DNA from: Nocardia kruczakiae NBRC 101016
GTDB lineage: Bacteria > Actinomycetota > Actinomycetes > Mycobacteriales > Mycobacteriaceae
DNA length: 64,000 nt
NCBI RefSeq assembly: GCF_001612965.1
Contig: NZ_BDBL01000003.1
Coordinates: forward strand, 1-64,000
Direction of reading: 5' to 3'
The notes under the pieces are model-generated. The model searched no databases. It saw only the letters and a program-made list of their open reading frames with translations, and was not told where the DNA came from. Shown piece by piece: positions 36,909 to 45,618 of this stretch; position 1 is the first letter of the stretch; each line of letters begins with the position of its first letter. The translations under genes were made by a program, and so were the position numbers.

Positions 36909-38381
36909 ATGGAGCGCAGAGGTTCGCTGCTGACCGGCGTATTGGCCTTCGCGGCGATGATCGTCACGGTCATGCAGACCCAGGCCGTGCCGATTCTGGG
37001 CTTGATCGCGACGAAGCTGCAGGTCTCGACCACATCGGTGAGCTGGGTGACCACTGCGACGCTGCTGTCGGCCGCGGTGTTCACCCCGCTGCTGGGCCGC
37101 ATCGGCGACCTCTACGGCAAGAAGCCGACCCTGCTGGGCGTCCTCGCGGTGGCCACGGCCGGTTCCGTCGTGTCGGCGCTGGCCGATTCGCTGGGCGTGC
37201 TGCTGGTCGGCCGCGTGCTGCAGGGTGTGGCGACCGCGATCTTCCCGCTGGCCCTGGCCGTGCTGCGGGAGGAGATTCCGGCGCGCCGGCTGCATCACGC
37301 GATGGCGATCGTCAGCGGCACGCTCGGCTTCGGCGGCGGCCTCGGCCTGGTGTCGACCGGCCTGCTGACCAAGGGGGCCGACCCGGACTATCACATCGTA
37401 TTCTGGTTCACCGCGGTGCTGTCGGTGGTGGCGCTGGCCGCGGCCGCGGTGGCGGTGCCCGCCACGGGTAAGCGGCATCCGGGCAGCGTCGATCTGCCCG
37501 GCGCGCTCACCCTCGGCGGCTTCCTGGTTCTACTGCTGCTGCCCATTTCTCAAGGGCACGAATGGGGTTGGACCTCCGCGACCACGATCGCCTGCTTCGC
37601 CGGCGCGGTCGCGATGGCCGTGGCCTGGGTGGTGACCGAGCGGCGGGTGCGCACTCCGCTGGTCGATCTGCGGATGTTCAACCACCGGCCGGTGCTGTTC
37701 ACCAATCTGTCCGGCATGTTCATCGGATTCGCGATGTTCATGCAGTTCATGGGCGTGTCGTATCTGGCCCAGATGCCCTCGCGGGTAGCCGGTTACGGAT
37801 TCGGCGCCTCGATTCTGCGCGCCTCGGTCGAGTACCTGCTGCCCGCGACGCTGTCGTCGATGCTGGCCGCGCCCGCGGGCGGAATTCTGGTCGGCCGACT
37901 GGGCGGGCGTCGCGTGCTGGCCCTGTCGGGAGCGATCGGCGCGGCCGGATTCGCCTGGCTGGCACTGGCACACGATGCGACCGGCTCGGTGATCGCGGCG
38001 AGCGTGGTGATCGGCGTCGCGATCAGCTTCGCCTACGCGGCGATGCCGGCACTGATCGCGGCGAGCGTCCCCCACCACCAGAGCGGCATCGCCAACGGCA
38101 TCAATTCCATCTCCCGCACCGTCGGCAGCTCGCTGGCCAGCGCCATCATCACCACGTTGCTGACCGCGAAACTGCTGCCTCATCTGCCGCTGCCGCAGGA
38201 GAGTCAGTTCACCATCGCTTTCTGGGTCGGCGCCGCGGCGTGTGCGGCGACCGTGCTGGCGGCGCTGTTCGGCTTGCGACCGGAAGGCGCCGGAACCGAC
38301 GGCAACGAACTCGACAGAGACGAAACGGGAAGTGGCACAGCATCTTTCGAGCGGTCCGAGCTTCCGAGCCGGGTCGGCTGA
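36909..38381 (+). CDS. MFS multidrug exporter (DHA2, 14-segment type)
   Basis: This 490-residue transporter has about 14 hydrophobic segments. Motif A is GRIGDLYGKKPTLLG after segment 2, and motif C is near GTLGFGGGLGLVSTGLL. The family exports drugs or metabolites with protons. ATG 36909 follows GGAGGT with four bases between; a longer in-frame start would read through the operator. It is likely repressed by the divergent MarR protein. Confidence 0.9.
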   Translation: MERRGSLLTGVLAFAAMIVTVMQTQAVPILGLIATKLQVSTTSVSWVTTATLLSAAVFTPLLGRIGDLYGKKPTLLGVLAVATAGSVVSALADSLGVLLVGRVLQGVATAIFPLALAVLREEIPARRLHHAMAIVSGTLGFGGGLGLVSTGLLTKGADPDYHIVFWFTAVLSVVALAAAAVAVPATGKRHPGSVDLPGALTLGGFLVLLLLPISQGHEWGWTSATTIACFAGAVAMAVAWVVTERRVRTPLVDLRMFNHRPVLFTNLSGMFIGFAMFMQFMGVSYLAQMPSRVAGYGFGASILRASVEYLLPATLSSMLAAPAGGILVGRLGGRRVLALSGAIGAAGFAWLALAHDATGSVIAASVVIGVAISFAYAAMPALIAASVPHHQSGIANGINSISRTVGSSLASAIITTLLTAKLLPHLPLPQESQFTIAFWVGAAACAATVLAALFGLRPEGAGTDGNELDRDETGSGTASFERSELPSRVG

Positions 38382-38386
38382 GATCC

Positions 38387-38429
38387 ACGGCGGCATGGCC
38401 GCTCACCGAGCGAACAGCCATGCCGCCGT
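38387..38429. terminator. Bidirectional hairpin between the MFS gene and the small membrane protein gene
   Basis: A perfect 13-base-pair inverted repeat, ACGGCGGCATGGC (38387-38399) / GCCATGCCGCCGT (38417-38429), lies between the convergent genes and reaches into the 3' end of the second one. Its loop holds a small nested hairpin (GCTC / GAGC). Confidence 0.7.
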
Positions 38430-38759
38430 GCCCAGGTGCACCGCCGCCAGCCCGACGCAGGTGATCGCCATCGGCGTATTCCGTTGGCGCGCACCGACCA
38501 TCGCATCGCCGATCTGAGCCAGTCCCGCGACCACCAGCACCGGCAGCGCGGCCGCCTCGTTCCCCCCGGCCAGTACGGCCACGGTCACCACACTCAGCGG
38601 CAGGGCGCGTGCGGCATAGGCGCCGAGAAAGAAGGTCGCCGCCGAGGTGAGGTCTTCCCCCTCCGCCAGGGCCAGACGCGGTCGCACCAGGCCGATCAGG
38701 GACGACACACCGGAGATCACGGCCACCACCGAATTGGCGACCACGGGCAGCATCGGCAT
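38403..38759 (-). CDS. Small four-helix membrane protein (DUF4267-like)
   Basis: This 118-residue protein is almost entirely four hydrophobic helices with a short polar loop (RPRLALAEGEDL). It resembles DUF4267-type proteins of unknown function, but I am not sure of the family. AAGGAG seven bases before ATG 38759 decides the start over ATG 38765. It diverges from a MarR gene across an inverted repeat and is probably the regulated target. Confidence 0.72.
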   Translation of the reverse strand: MPMLPVVANSVVAVISGVSSLIGLVRPRLALAEGEDLTSAATFFLGAYAARALPLSVVTVAVLAGGNEAAALPVLVVAGLAQIGDAMVGARQRNTPMAITCVGLAAVHLGTAAWLFAR

Positions 38760-38779
38760 AATCATTCTCCTTGCAAATC

Positions 38780-38814
38780 ATTCAGCTTGTGAATCGTTCA
38801 GGCAAAGATATACT
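38780..38814 (+). promoter_or_regulatory. Promoter of the second MarR gene with overlapping operator
   Basis: TTGTGA (38787-38792) and TATACT (38809-38814) are spaced 16 bases apart on the plus strand. An inverted repeat ATTCA (38780-38784) / TGAAT (38790-38794) covers the -35 box. The GTG start at 38822 lies exactly seven bases after the -10 box, so transcription would begin on or next to the start codon. Confidence 0.68.
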
Positions 38815-38821
38815 CGTGGGC

Positions 38822-39289
38822 GTGACGCACGTCAAGACCGCGGTTCCCGCGACGATCGCCTTCCGCCTCGGCACTCTGGGCGCGATCGTGACCGATCGTT
38901 TCGCCGTGGCGATCGAGGAGTTGGATCTCAAGCCGAAACATGTCGGCGTGCTGGTCGCACTCGATCACGGCGTCGCCGCCTCGCAGCAGGATCTCGCGGC
39001 CAGGCTGGGCGTCGCGCCCAGCCTGGTCGTGGCATTGGCCGATCATCTCGAACGACTGGGGGCGGTCCGTCGCGACCGGGATCCGGACGACCGCCGGCGC
39101 CAGATCCTCACCCTCACCGACCACGGGCGCGAACTGCTCGCCGCGACCGAGGAGCGCGCGCGTCGGCTCGACCGCGAATTCACCGGCTCCTTGACGGCCG
39201 CTCAGCGCACCGCCCTGCAGGCGGCACTGGCCGTCCTCGCCGCCGACACCGGACTACCCGGCGAGGGAGATGTTCACTCGCCGGGATGA
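38822..39289 (+). CDS. MarR-family regulator (leaderless)
   Basis: This 155-residue winged-helix protein has VAASQQDLAARLGVAPSLVVALADHLERLGAV (recognition) and RRRQILTLTDHGREL (wing). It has no ribosome binding site. GTG 38822 is seven bases after a TATACT -10 box, and GTG 38816 would lie upstream of the predicted transcript start. It likely represses itself and the divergent membrane protein gene through the repeat at 38780-38794. Confidence 0.83.
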   Translation: MTHVKTAVPATIAFRLGTLGAIVTDRFAVAIEELDLKPKHVGVLVALDHGVAASQQDLAARLGVAPSLVVALADHLERLGAVRRDRDPDDRRRQILTLTDHGRELLAATEERARRLDREFTGSLTAAQRTALQAALAVLAADTGLPGEGDVHSPG

Positions 39290-39292
39290 GTC

Positions 39293-39742
39293 CTAACCGC
39301 CGGTGACCAGGCAGGCATACCCGAGGTGGATGCCCGTGCCGACCGGAAGATCGAGCGTCGCCGCGGGCATCTGCGCGGGCTGGCCGGCTTGCACCGCACT
39401 GAGCGTGTGCCGCCCCGGGACCGCCGGAACCCAGGTGACGAGCGCATACGCACCGCCGGGCGGCGCCACGCCGATCGGAGCACCGTTGTCGTAGAAGGTG
39501 ACCGGCGCGACCGGATCCGTGACGTTCGCCTGCAGGGTGTAACTGCATCCGCTGCCGTAATTGGTGGCGATACCGAAGTTCATGTCGGGGGTGGCGCCGA
39601 GTCTGGTCACCGCGGCATTCGCCGTCTGTGGGATCGCGAGCGCGAACACCGCCGCGGCGCCGAGGATGCCGCCCGCCACTACCGTGCCGGCCCGACGGCG
39701 CACCCGCTGCCGGGGCGGCCCGCTGATCGTCGTCTCGTGCAT
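39293..39742 (-). CDS. Secreted Ig-like-domain protein
   Basis: This 149-residue protein has a basic N-terminus, a hydrophobic core and an Ala-x-Ala site (PQTANA, near residue 42), so it is probably exported by Sec. The mature part reads like one bacterial Ig-like domain (VTFYDNGAPIG ... TWVPAVPGRHTLSAV). Its two cysteines could form a disulphide. Similar small proteins are common and uncharacterised in Nocardia-like genomes. It converges with the preceding MarR gene, three bases apart. Confidence 0.72.
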   Translation of the reverse strand: MHETTISGPPRQRVRRRAGTVVAGGILGAAAVFALAIPQTANAAVTRLGATPDMNFGIATNYGSGCSYTLQANVTDPVAPVTFYDNGAPIGVAPPGGAYALVTWVPAVPGRHTLSAVQAGQPAQMPAATLDLPVGTGIHLGYACLVTGG

Positions 39743-39935
39743 GATGCCGTCCTCGTCGTAGGCGCCGCAGCGCGAACCGAGACCGTCTGTCGTGCGCGAA
39801 TATCCCCGACGGCGCCGCACGGTCTGTCGGCACGATACCCCGTAGGCTCGGCGGTGCGGCCCGGTTCGCGGTCTCGATGTCGCGCCATCGGCGGGCCGGA
39901 AACGGCGCCCGCGCGCACAGGAGGACGATGGTGCT

Positions 39936-42239
39936 ATGCACCGCAAACCGCCGACTCGCGATATCGATGAAGCCCAGCTGGCGGTGACTCCGCCGAAGGA
40001 GCAGGCCGCCGGCGTCACGGCCGTCGCGGTCGCCCTCGACCGGGCCGTCGAGGAGATGGGCATCGTTCGCACGGCCCGCACCCTCGCCCGGGTCAATCAG
40101 CGCCACGGTTTCGACTGCCCCGGCTGCGCGTGGCCCGAACCCACCGGCCACCGCCGCCCGGCCGAATTCTGCGAGAACGGCGCCAAGGCCGTCGCCGAGG
40201 AGGCGACGCTGCGCACGGTCACGCCGGAATTCTTCGCCATCCACTCGGTGGACGAGCTCGCCGGCAAGACCGGGTACTGGCTGGGACAGCAGGGACGTCT
40301 GACCCATCCGATGGTGTTGCGGCCCGGCGACACCCACTACTCCCCCATCGCCTGGGAGCAGGCCTACCGGCTGATCGCGGACACCCTGCGCGCCCTGTCC
40401 TCCTCGGACGAGGCCGTGTTCTACACCTCCGGGCGCACCGCCAACGAGACGGCCTTTCTCTATCAGTTGCTGGTGCGCAGCTTCGGCACGAACAACCTGC
40501 CCGACTGTTCGAATATGTGCCACGAATCCTCCGGTGCGGCGCTCACCCGGTCGATCGGTATCGGCAAGGGGTCGGTGTCGATCGACGATTTCGCTGCGGC
40601 CGATCTGATCATCGTCGCGGGGCAGAACCCCGGCACCAACCATCCGCGCATGCTCTCGGCGCTGAGTACCGCGAAAGCACACGGCGCCACGGTGATCGCG
40701 GTGAATCCGCTGCCGGAGACCGGACTGATCGGCTTCCGGGATCCACAGACGGTGAAGGGCTTCACCACCGGCGTCACCATCGCCGACGACTTCCTGCAGA
40801 TTCGCCTCGGCGGCGATATGGCGCTGTTCCAGGGTCTGGCGAAACTGCTGTTCGACGCGGAGGATCGCGCCCCCGGCACCGTGGTGGACCGGATCTTCGT
40901 CGACGCGCACACCGCCGGATTCGCCGAATACGAAAAGCATATGCGCGCAGTGGATCTCGACGAGGTCGTCGAGGCGACGGGCCTGACCCGCGAACAGCTC
41001 GACCGCACCGCCGAGCTGCTGGCCCGCTCGAAGTCCACCATCATCTGCTGGGCCATGGGCCTGACGCAGCAGCGCCACGGCGTCGCCACCATCGAAGAGG
41101 CGACGAATCTGCTGCTACTGCGCGGCATGATCGGCAAACCGGGTGCGGGCGTGTGCCCGGTGCGCGGACATTCCAATGTGCAGGGCGACCGGACCATGGG
41201 CATCTGGGAGAAGATGCCCGAGAGTTTCCTCGACGCACTGGATTCCGAATTCGGCATCACCGCACCGCGCGAACACGGCTGGGACACGGTCGATTCCATC
41301 CGCGCCATGCGCGACGGGCGCGCGAAGGTGTTCGTCGGCATGGGCGGCAACTTCGTCTCGGCGACCCCGGATACCGAGGTCACCGAGGCCGCTCTGCGCG
41401 CCTGCGAGCTGACCGTGCAGATTTCGACCAAACTCAACCGCAGCCATGTCGTGCACGGCCGCACCGCACTGATTCTGCCGACGCTCGGCCGCACCGACCT
41501 CGATCTGCAGGACGGGACGAAACAGCAGGTGTCGGTGGAGGATTCGATGTCGATGGTGCATCTGTCCACCGGACGGCTGCAGCCGGTGAGTGATGATCTG
41601 CGCAGTGAGGTCGCGATCGTCTGCGAGCTGGCACTCGCGCTGTTCGGCCCCGGTCATCCCGTGCCGTGGGAGCGGTTCCGCCGCGACTACGACCACATCC
41701 GCGACGCCATCGCCCGGGTGGTGCCCGGCTGCGCCGACTACAACCGGAAGGTGCGCGGTCGCAACGGTTTCCAGCTGCCGCATCCGCCGCGCGACAACCG
41801 CGAATTCCGCACCGAGTCCGGGAAGGCCAACTTCGCGGTCAACGACCTGCACTGGCCGCGGATCCCGCAGGGGCGGTTGTTGTTGCAGACGCTGCGCAGC
41901 CACGACCAGTACAACACGACGATCTATGGCCTCGACGACCGCTATCGAGGCATCCACAACGCACGGCGCGTGGTCCTGGTACATCCGGACGATATCGCCG
42001 AATTCGGTTACACCGACGGTGATCTCGTGGATCTGATCTCCGAATTCAGCGACGGCGTGCAGCGCCGGGTCACCGGTTTCCGGATCGTCGGCTACGCGAC
42101 GCCGCGCGGCAACGCCGCGGCCTACTACCCCGAAACCAACCCGCTGGTCCCGCTCGACCACGTCGCCGAGCGCTCCAACACCCCGGTCTCCAAGGCGGTC
42201 GTGATCCGGCTGGAACCGCACCGCCACACCACCGCCTGA
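39936..42239 (+). CDS. FdhF/YdeP-family molybdopterin oxidoreductase
   Basis: This 767-residue enzyme begins with the family mark FDCPGCAWPEP in place of a normal four-Cys 4Fe-4S motif. It continues with YTSGRTANETAFLYQL, NMCHESSGAAL, IVAGQNPGTNHPRML, MGLTQQRHG and a C-terminal cofactor domain. The Cys in NMCHESSG is where formate dehydrogenases carry their Mo ligand. Formate is the textbook substrate for this group, but YdeP-like proteins remain uncertain. It forms an operon with fdhD, 45 bases downstream, whose product activates such enzymes. Confidence 0.88.
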   Translation: MHRKPPTRDIDEAQLAVTPPKEQAAGVTAVAVALDRAVEEMGIVRTARTLARVNQRHGFDCPGCAWPEPTGHRRPAEFCENGAKAVAEEATLRTVTPEFFAIHSVDELAGKTGYWLGQQGRLTHPMVLRPGDTHYSPIAWEQAYRLIADTLRALSSSDEAVFYTSGRTANETAFLYQLLVRSFGTNNLPDCSNMCHESSGAALTRSIGIGKGSVSIDDFAAADLIIVAGQNPGTNHPRMLSALSTAKAHGATVIAVNPLPETGLIGFRDPQTVKGFTTGVTIADDFLQIRLGGDMALFQGLAKLLFDAEDRAPGTVVDRIFVDAHTAGFAEYEKHMRAVDLDEVVEATGLTREQLDRTAELLARSKSTIICWAMGLTQQRHGVATIEEATNLLLLRGMIGKPGAGVCPVRGHSNVQGDRTMGIWEKMPESFLDALDSEFGITAPREHGWDTVDSIRAMRDGRAKVFVGMGGNFVSATPDTEVTEAALRACELTVQISTKLNRSHVVHGRTALILPTLGRTDLDLQDGTKQQVSVEDSMSMVHLSTGRLQPVSDDLRSEVAIVCELALALFGPGHPVPWERFRRDYDHIRDAIARVVPGCADYNRKVRGRNGFQLPHPPRDNREFRTESGKANFAVNDLHWPRIPQGRLLLQTLRSHDQYNTTIYGLDDRYRGIHNARRVVLVHPDDIAEFGYTDGDLVDLISEFSDGVQRRVTGFRIVGYATPRGNAAAYYPETNPLVPLDHVAERSNTPVSKAVVIRLEPHRHTTA

Positions 42240-42284
42240 CCGCCCGGCCGTGCGACGGCACCGACCAGAACTGCGAGGAAGCTT

Positions 42285-43121
42285 GTGAGCAGAGTAACCG
42301 CGCGCAGACCCACCCGGCGCATCACGCCCGCGGGCATCGTCTCCCGGCCCGATACTCTCGCCGTGGAGGAGCCGCTGGAACTGCGCGTCGACGGGACGGC
42401 ATTGACCGTCACCATGCGCACCCCCGGCAACGACATCGACCTGCTGCACGGATTCCTGTTCAGCGAGAACATCATCGAGTCGGCGGACGACATCGTCTCG
42501 GCGAGGTACTGCGCGGGAACCGACGACGACGGTCGCAACACCTACAACGTGCTCGATATCCAGCTGCGCCGTGCCGTTGCGGTCCAGCCCCGGGGGTTCG
42601 TGACCAACAGCTCGTGCGGGTTGTGCGGCACCACCGCGCTCGATCAGGTGCGTACGCGCAGCCGCTTCCCGCTGCCGACCGGCTCGCCGCGCGTCGATCC
42701 GGCTCTCCTGGCCGCCCTGCCCGACGAGTTGCGTTCGCGCCAAACGGTATTCGACGCCACCGGCGGACTGCACGCGGCCGGGCTGTTCACCCCCGACGGC
42801 ACCGCGCTGGCTGTGCGCGAGGACATCGGCCGGCACAACGCCGTGGACAAGGTGATCGGCTGGGCGCTGCGCGAGGGGCGCGTACCGGCTCACGACACCC
42901 TTCTGATCGTCAGTGGCCGGGCCTCGTTCGAGCTCGTCCAGAAGGCGGTCATGGCCGGTATTCCGGTGCTCGGCGCGGTGTCGGCGCCCAGTTCGCTGGC
43001 CGTCGACCTGGCCGCCGACAACGGCCTCACCCTGGCCGGCTTCCTGCGTGGCGACACGATGAACATCTACAGCGGGGCCGACCGGCTCGAGACCGTGCCC
43101 GCGGCAGCCACCGGCACCTGA
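42285..43121 (+). CDS. fdhD: Formate dehydrogenase accessory sulfurtransferase FdhD
   Basis: This 278-residue protein transfers sulfur to the molybdenum cofactor of formate-dehydrogenase-type enzymes. The CxxC needed for sulfur relay is in SSCGLCGTTAL, near residue 110. Other family blocks are EEPLELRVDG, GNDIDLLHGFLFSENI, REDIGRHNAVDKVIG and VSGRASFELVQKA. The start is GTG 42285 with GAGGAA upstream. It serves the enzyme encoded just before it, and possibly the one at 33625. Confidence 0.95.
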   Translation: MSRVTARRPTRRITPAGIVSRPDTLAVEEPLELRVDGTALTVTMRTPGNDIDLLHGFLFSENIIESADDIVSARYCAGTDDDGRNTYNVLDIQLRRAVAVQPRGFVTNSSCGLCGTTALDQVRTRSRFPLPTGSPRVDPALLAALPDELRSRQTVFDATGGLHAAGLFTPDGTALAVREDIGRHNAVDKVIGWALREGRVPAHDTLLIVSGRASFELVQKAVMAGIPVLGAVSAPSSLAVDLAADNGLTLAGFLRGDTMNIYSGADRLETVPAAATGT

Positions 43122-43167
43122 CCCGCGAACCATGCCCCGATCCGCGGAACCCTGCTACCCTGCCAAC

Positions 43168-43181
43168 TAGAACACGTTTCA
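43168..43181. promoter_or_regulatory. KstR-type steroid regulator box
   Basis: TAGAACACGTTTCA fits the mycobacterial KstR consensus TnnAACnnGTTnnA at every fixed position. It lies 16 bases before the start codon of the ketosteroid isomerase gene, so repressor binding would block transcription start. The match is seen directly; KstR itself is not in the window. Confidence 0.72.
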
Positions 43182-43197
43182 ATTCTTGGGAGTTCAC

Positions 43198-43572
43198 ATG
43201 GCAGCGCAGCAGATCCGCGAAACGGCCGAACGCTACGTGCAGTTGGTGGCCACCGGTCCGACCTCGGAAATCCTGTCGCTCTACGCACCCGACGCCGTCG
43301 TCGAGGATCCGATCGGCAGCGACCCCCGCCACGGGCACGAGGCCATCGGCCAGCTCTACCAGGCGCTGGAGTCCATGGAGCGCAAGACCGAGCTGCACGC
43401 CGCCCGGATCGTCGGCAACCACGCCGCCGTCTCGTTCACCCTCGTCGGCGAGGCCGGCGGCCACCGCATGACCCTCTCGGCCATCGACGCCATGGAATTC
43501 GACGAGCAGGGCCGGATCACGAGCATGCGGGCATACTGGGGACCCGACGACCTGATCAGCGAACAGATCTGA
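43198..43572 (+). CDS. Ketosteroid isomerase (Delta5-3-ketosteroid isomerase family)
   Basis: This 124-residue protein follows bacterial ketosteroid isomerase closely. Tyr13 is in ERYVQL, Asp37 (the proton shuttle) in VVEDPIGSDPRHG, and Asp97 in LSAIDAMEF, matching the Tyr14 / Asp38 / Asp99 triad. The enzyme moves the double bond of 5-ene-3-keto steroids into conjugation. Many SnoaL-like relatives lack these residues, and their presence together with a KstR box upstream supports a real role in steroid breakdown. ATG 43198 has GGGAG upstream. Confidence 0.87.
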   Translation: MAAQQIRETAERYVQLVATGPTSEILSLYAPDAVVEDPIGSDPRHGHEAIGQLYQALESMERKTELHAARIVGNHAAVSFTLVGEAGGHRMTLSAIDAMEFDEQGRITSMRAYWGPDDLISEQI

Positions 43573-43669
43573 GTCCCACGACGGCGTCGCCGTAGGCCTT
43601 CCACCTCTTGTCCCCGGCGTTTTGCCCGGCTTACCGTAAGGCGACAACCGGCGAACGGGAGGGCGCGCG

Positions 43670-44203
43670 ATGCGGATTTCGGTACACGGCACGGGCGAGG
43701 GGGTCCAGGTGCGCATGCGCCTGGAGGTCAACCGCCGTCGCTGGTTGATCACCAGAATCTCGTTGTGGCTGTTGGCGATCAACGGGATCGTGGTCGGCGT
43801 CTGGGCGGTGCTGCTGCCCGAACCGTGGTTTCGCAGCTTCCCCGGCTTCGGACTGAACTGGGTGGCGATGGACGGCCCGTACAACCACCACCTGGCCACC
43901 GACGTCGGGGCGTTCTTCCTCGGTTTCGGCGCGCTGAGCCTGGCGGCGCTCTACTACCGCGACAGTGTGGTGGCCCGGGTCGCCGGGATCGGCTGGCTGG
44001 TCTTCGGAATCCCCCACCTCCTCTACCACGCCGCGCACAAGCCGGAACAGATGAGCGGCGCCAACTTCGCGCTCAGCCTGATCGCCGCCGCACTACTGCC
44101 GGCACTCGCCGCGGCCGTCGTCGTGGCCGCACCTCGCGAACGCGTCCAACTACGCGATCCCGCACCGATGAATATCCGGTTCCCCCGCCGTCGTAGTAAG
44201 TGA
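43670..44203 (+). CDS. Membrane protein of unknown function
   Basis: This 177-residue protein has a basic N-terminus and four hydrophobic segments (about 28-50, 75-95, 103-122, 133-155). Conserved-looking stretches are NHHLATDVGAFFLGFGALSL and GIPHLLYHAAHKPE. It resembles small conserved actinobacterial membrane proteins, but no function can be given. GGGAGG lies seven bases before the ATG. Confidence 0.75.
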   Translation: MRISVHGTGEGVQVRMRLEVNRRRWLITRISLWLLAINGIVVGVWAVLLPEPWFRSFPGFGLNWVAMDGPYNHHLATDVGAFFLGFGALSLAALYYRDSVVARVAGIGWLVFGIPHLLYHAAHKPEQMSGANFALSLIAAALLPALAAAVVVAAPRERVQLRDPAPMNIRFPRRRSK

Positions 44204-44208
44204 AAGCG

Positions 44209-44263
44209 GGTAACAGGACCGGCAGGTAACAGGGCCGGCACCGCCGCGGTAACAGGGCCGGCA
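44209..44263. repeat. Three copies of a 16-base repeat
   Basis: GGTAACAGGACCGGCA (44209-44224) is followed at once by GGTAACAGGGCCGGCA (44225-44240), and after seven bases by an identical third copy (44248-44263). They lie in a gene-free stretch of 206 bases between a membrane protein gene and a convergent MarR gene. There is no CRISPR-like spacing. Confidence 0.9.
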
Positions 44264-44409
44264 CCGCCGGCGATGACCAAGCATCGGAGAAAAGGTTCAA
44301 CGGCGAACCACGGGAGATCAACGGTGATCTTCGGCAACGGGCGCGACGGGGCAACCGGTCGTCACCGCCTCCGACCAGCAGCACCCGCTATCGCGACAAC
44401 TCGATACTT

Positions 44410-44868
44410 CTACTGCGGATCCGCGCCCGCGCCCACGATGGCCGCGCGCGGCACCGCCGCCAGCGCCACCAGCGCGTTGAGGAATCCGGTCCGGTCCGCC
44501 GAGTCCAGGCGGCCGAGCAGCTCTTCCTCCTTGGCCTGGATATCGGACTGCGCTGCCTGCGCCAAGGCCCGCCCCGCTGCGGTCACCGCCAGCAGCCGGG
44601 CCCGCCGGTCGGCCGGATCCGGATAGCGTTCGATCAGGCCGCGCTCCTGTAGATCGTCGAGGACGGCGATGATGCGGGTCTTGTCGGCGCCGATCTCCTC
44701 CGCGAGCACCCCCTGCCCGCGCGCCGGTCCCCGGCCCAGCGCCAGCAGCACCGAATACGCCCACATGGTCAGCCCGTGCGATTCGAGTACCGGCCGCTCG
44801 GCCGCCATCAGGGCACGTCCGAGCGGGACGATCATCGCCGCCAGATCGGGTCGCTGCGCATCCGCCAT
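44410..44868 (-). CDS. MarR-family regulator (leaderless)
   Basis: This 152-residue winged-helix protein has GQGVLAEEIGADKTRIIAVLDDLQERGLI as the recognition region and RRARLLAVTAAG as the wing. The ATG at 44868 has no ribosome site, but a -10-like TATCTT lies exactly seven bases upstream, which points to a leaderless mRNA. It is about 110 bases from the TIGR03086 gene on the same strand; its targets are unknown. Confidence 0.85.
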   Translation of the reverse strand: MADAQRPDLAAMIVPLGRALMAAERPVLESHGLTMWAYSVLLALGRGPARGQGVLAEEIGADKTRIIAVLDDLQERGLIERYPDPADRRARLLAVTAAGRALAQAAQSDIQAKEEELLGRLDSADRTGFLNALVALAAVPRAAIVGAGADPQ

Positions 44869-44977
44869 GCCGAACAAGATACGTCCTCACCGATCCGCTT
44901 CCGCCACGGTCCGGCCGACTTCGCCGACGCCGCGGGAAGTACGGACGTCGAGATGCACGATTCTCCTGTGCGGACGC

Positions 44978-45577
44978 CTATTTCGCGTCGACCGGCCAGG
45001 ACGGCGAACGCCCCAGCAGACCGAGGATCCGGGCGAGCGGATCGGAGGTGTCGACAGTGCGCAGCGCGGGCGCGAACGCCGAACCGGGTTGCAGCCGGAA
45101 GTCCCCGTCGGGCACCGCCTCGGCGATCCGCAGCGCAGGATCGGCCAGTTCCGGATCCAGGTCGTAGGGCAGATCGATCGCGCGGGCCACATCCCACCCG
45201 TGCACGACATAGTCGATGAGATGGAAGCCGATCGCCTGACTGCCCGGAGCGGTGAACCCGGGCCCGAATTCGGGAAGTGCGAAATCCCGTTGCAGCGCAC
45301 CGGCTTCGGAGAAGGCCGCCGTCACCTCGGCCGCCGCCTCGCGGTAGGCCGCCACCGGATCCGCCGGGGGATCCATCCGCCACACGGCCGCATCGTCACC
45401 GTACCCGCGCGCGGCCGCGGCGAAGCCGCGATGTTGCACGGCCATATGGGTGAGCAACTGGGACAGGTCCCATTCGCCGCAGGGCGTGGGCCGGTGCAGA
45501 TCGGCCTGGGACACCTTCGACACGATCGTCACGCTGTAGTCGACCGCCTTGCGATCGAGTTCGGAAATATTACTCAT
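44978..45577 (-). CDS. TIGR03086-type DinB / mycothiol-dependent isomerase-like protein
   Basis: This 199-residue protein has the DinB-like four-helix fold of mycothiol maleylpyruvate isomerases. The features are TPCGEWDLSQLLTHMAVQHRG and HLIDYVVHGWDVARA, which give the three metal-binding histidines. Family members are thought to act as mycothiol-dependent S-transferases or isomerases, fitting a mycothiol-making actinobacterium. TACCAT lies six bases before the ATG, with no ribosome site. Confidence 0.85.
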   Translation of the reverse strand: MSNISELDRKAVDYSVTIVSKVSQADLHRPTPCGEWDLSQLLTHMAVQHRGFAAAARGYGDDAAVWRMDPPADPVAAYREAAAEVTAAFSEAGALQRDFALPEFGPGFTAPGSQAIGFHLIDYVVHGWDVARAIDLPYDLDPELADPALRIAEAVPDGDFRLQPGSAFAPALRTVDTSDPLARILGLLGRSPSWPVDAK

Positions 45578-45587
45578 GGACTTATGG

Positions 45588-45618
45588 TAAGCGTACGCAC
45601 ATCATCTGTCCACGCTTA
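45588..45618. promoter_or_regulatory. Inverted repeat between divergent TIGR03086 and CMD genes
   Basis: TAAGCGT (45588-45594) and ACGCTTA (45612-45618) pair perfectly across 17 bases, and the left arm runs into a GCGTACGC palindrome. The -10-like TACCAT of the TIGR03086 gene touches the left arm. It is a possible operator, with no known regulator. Confidence 0.5.
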
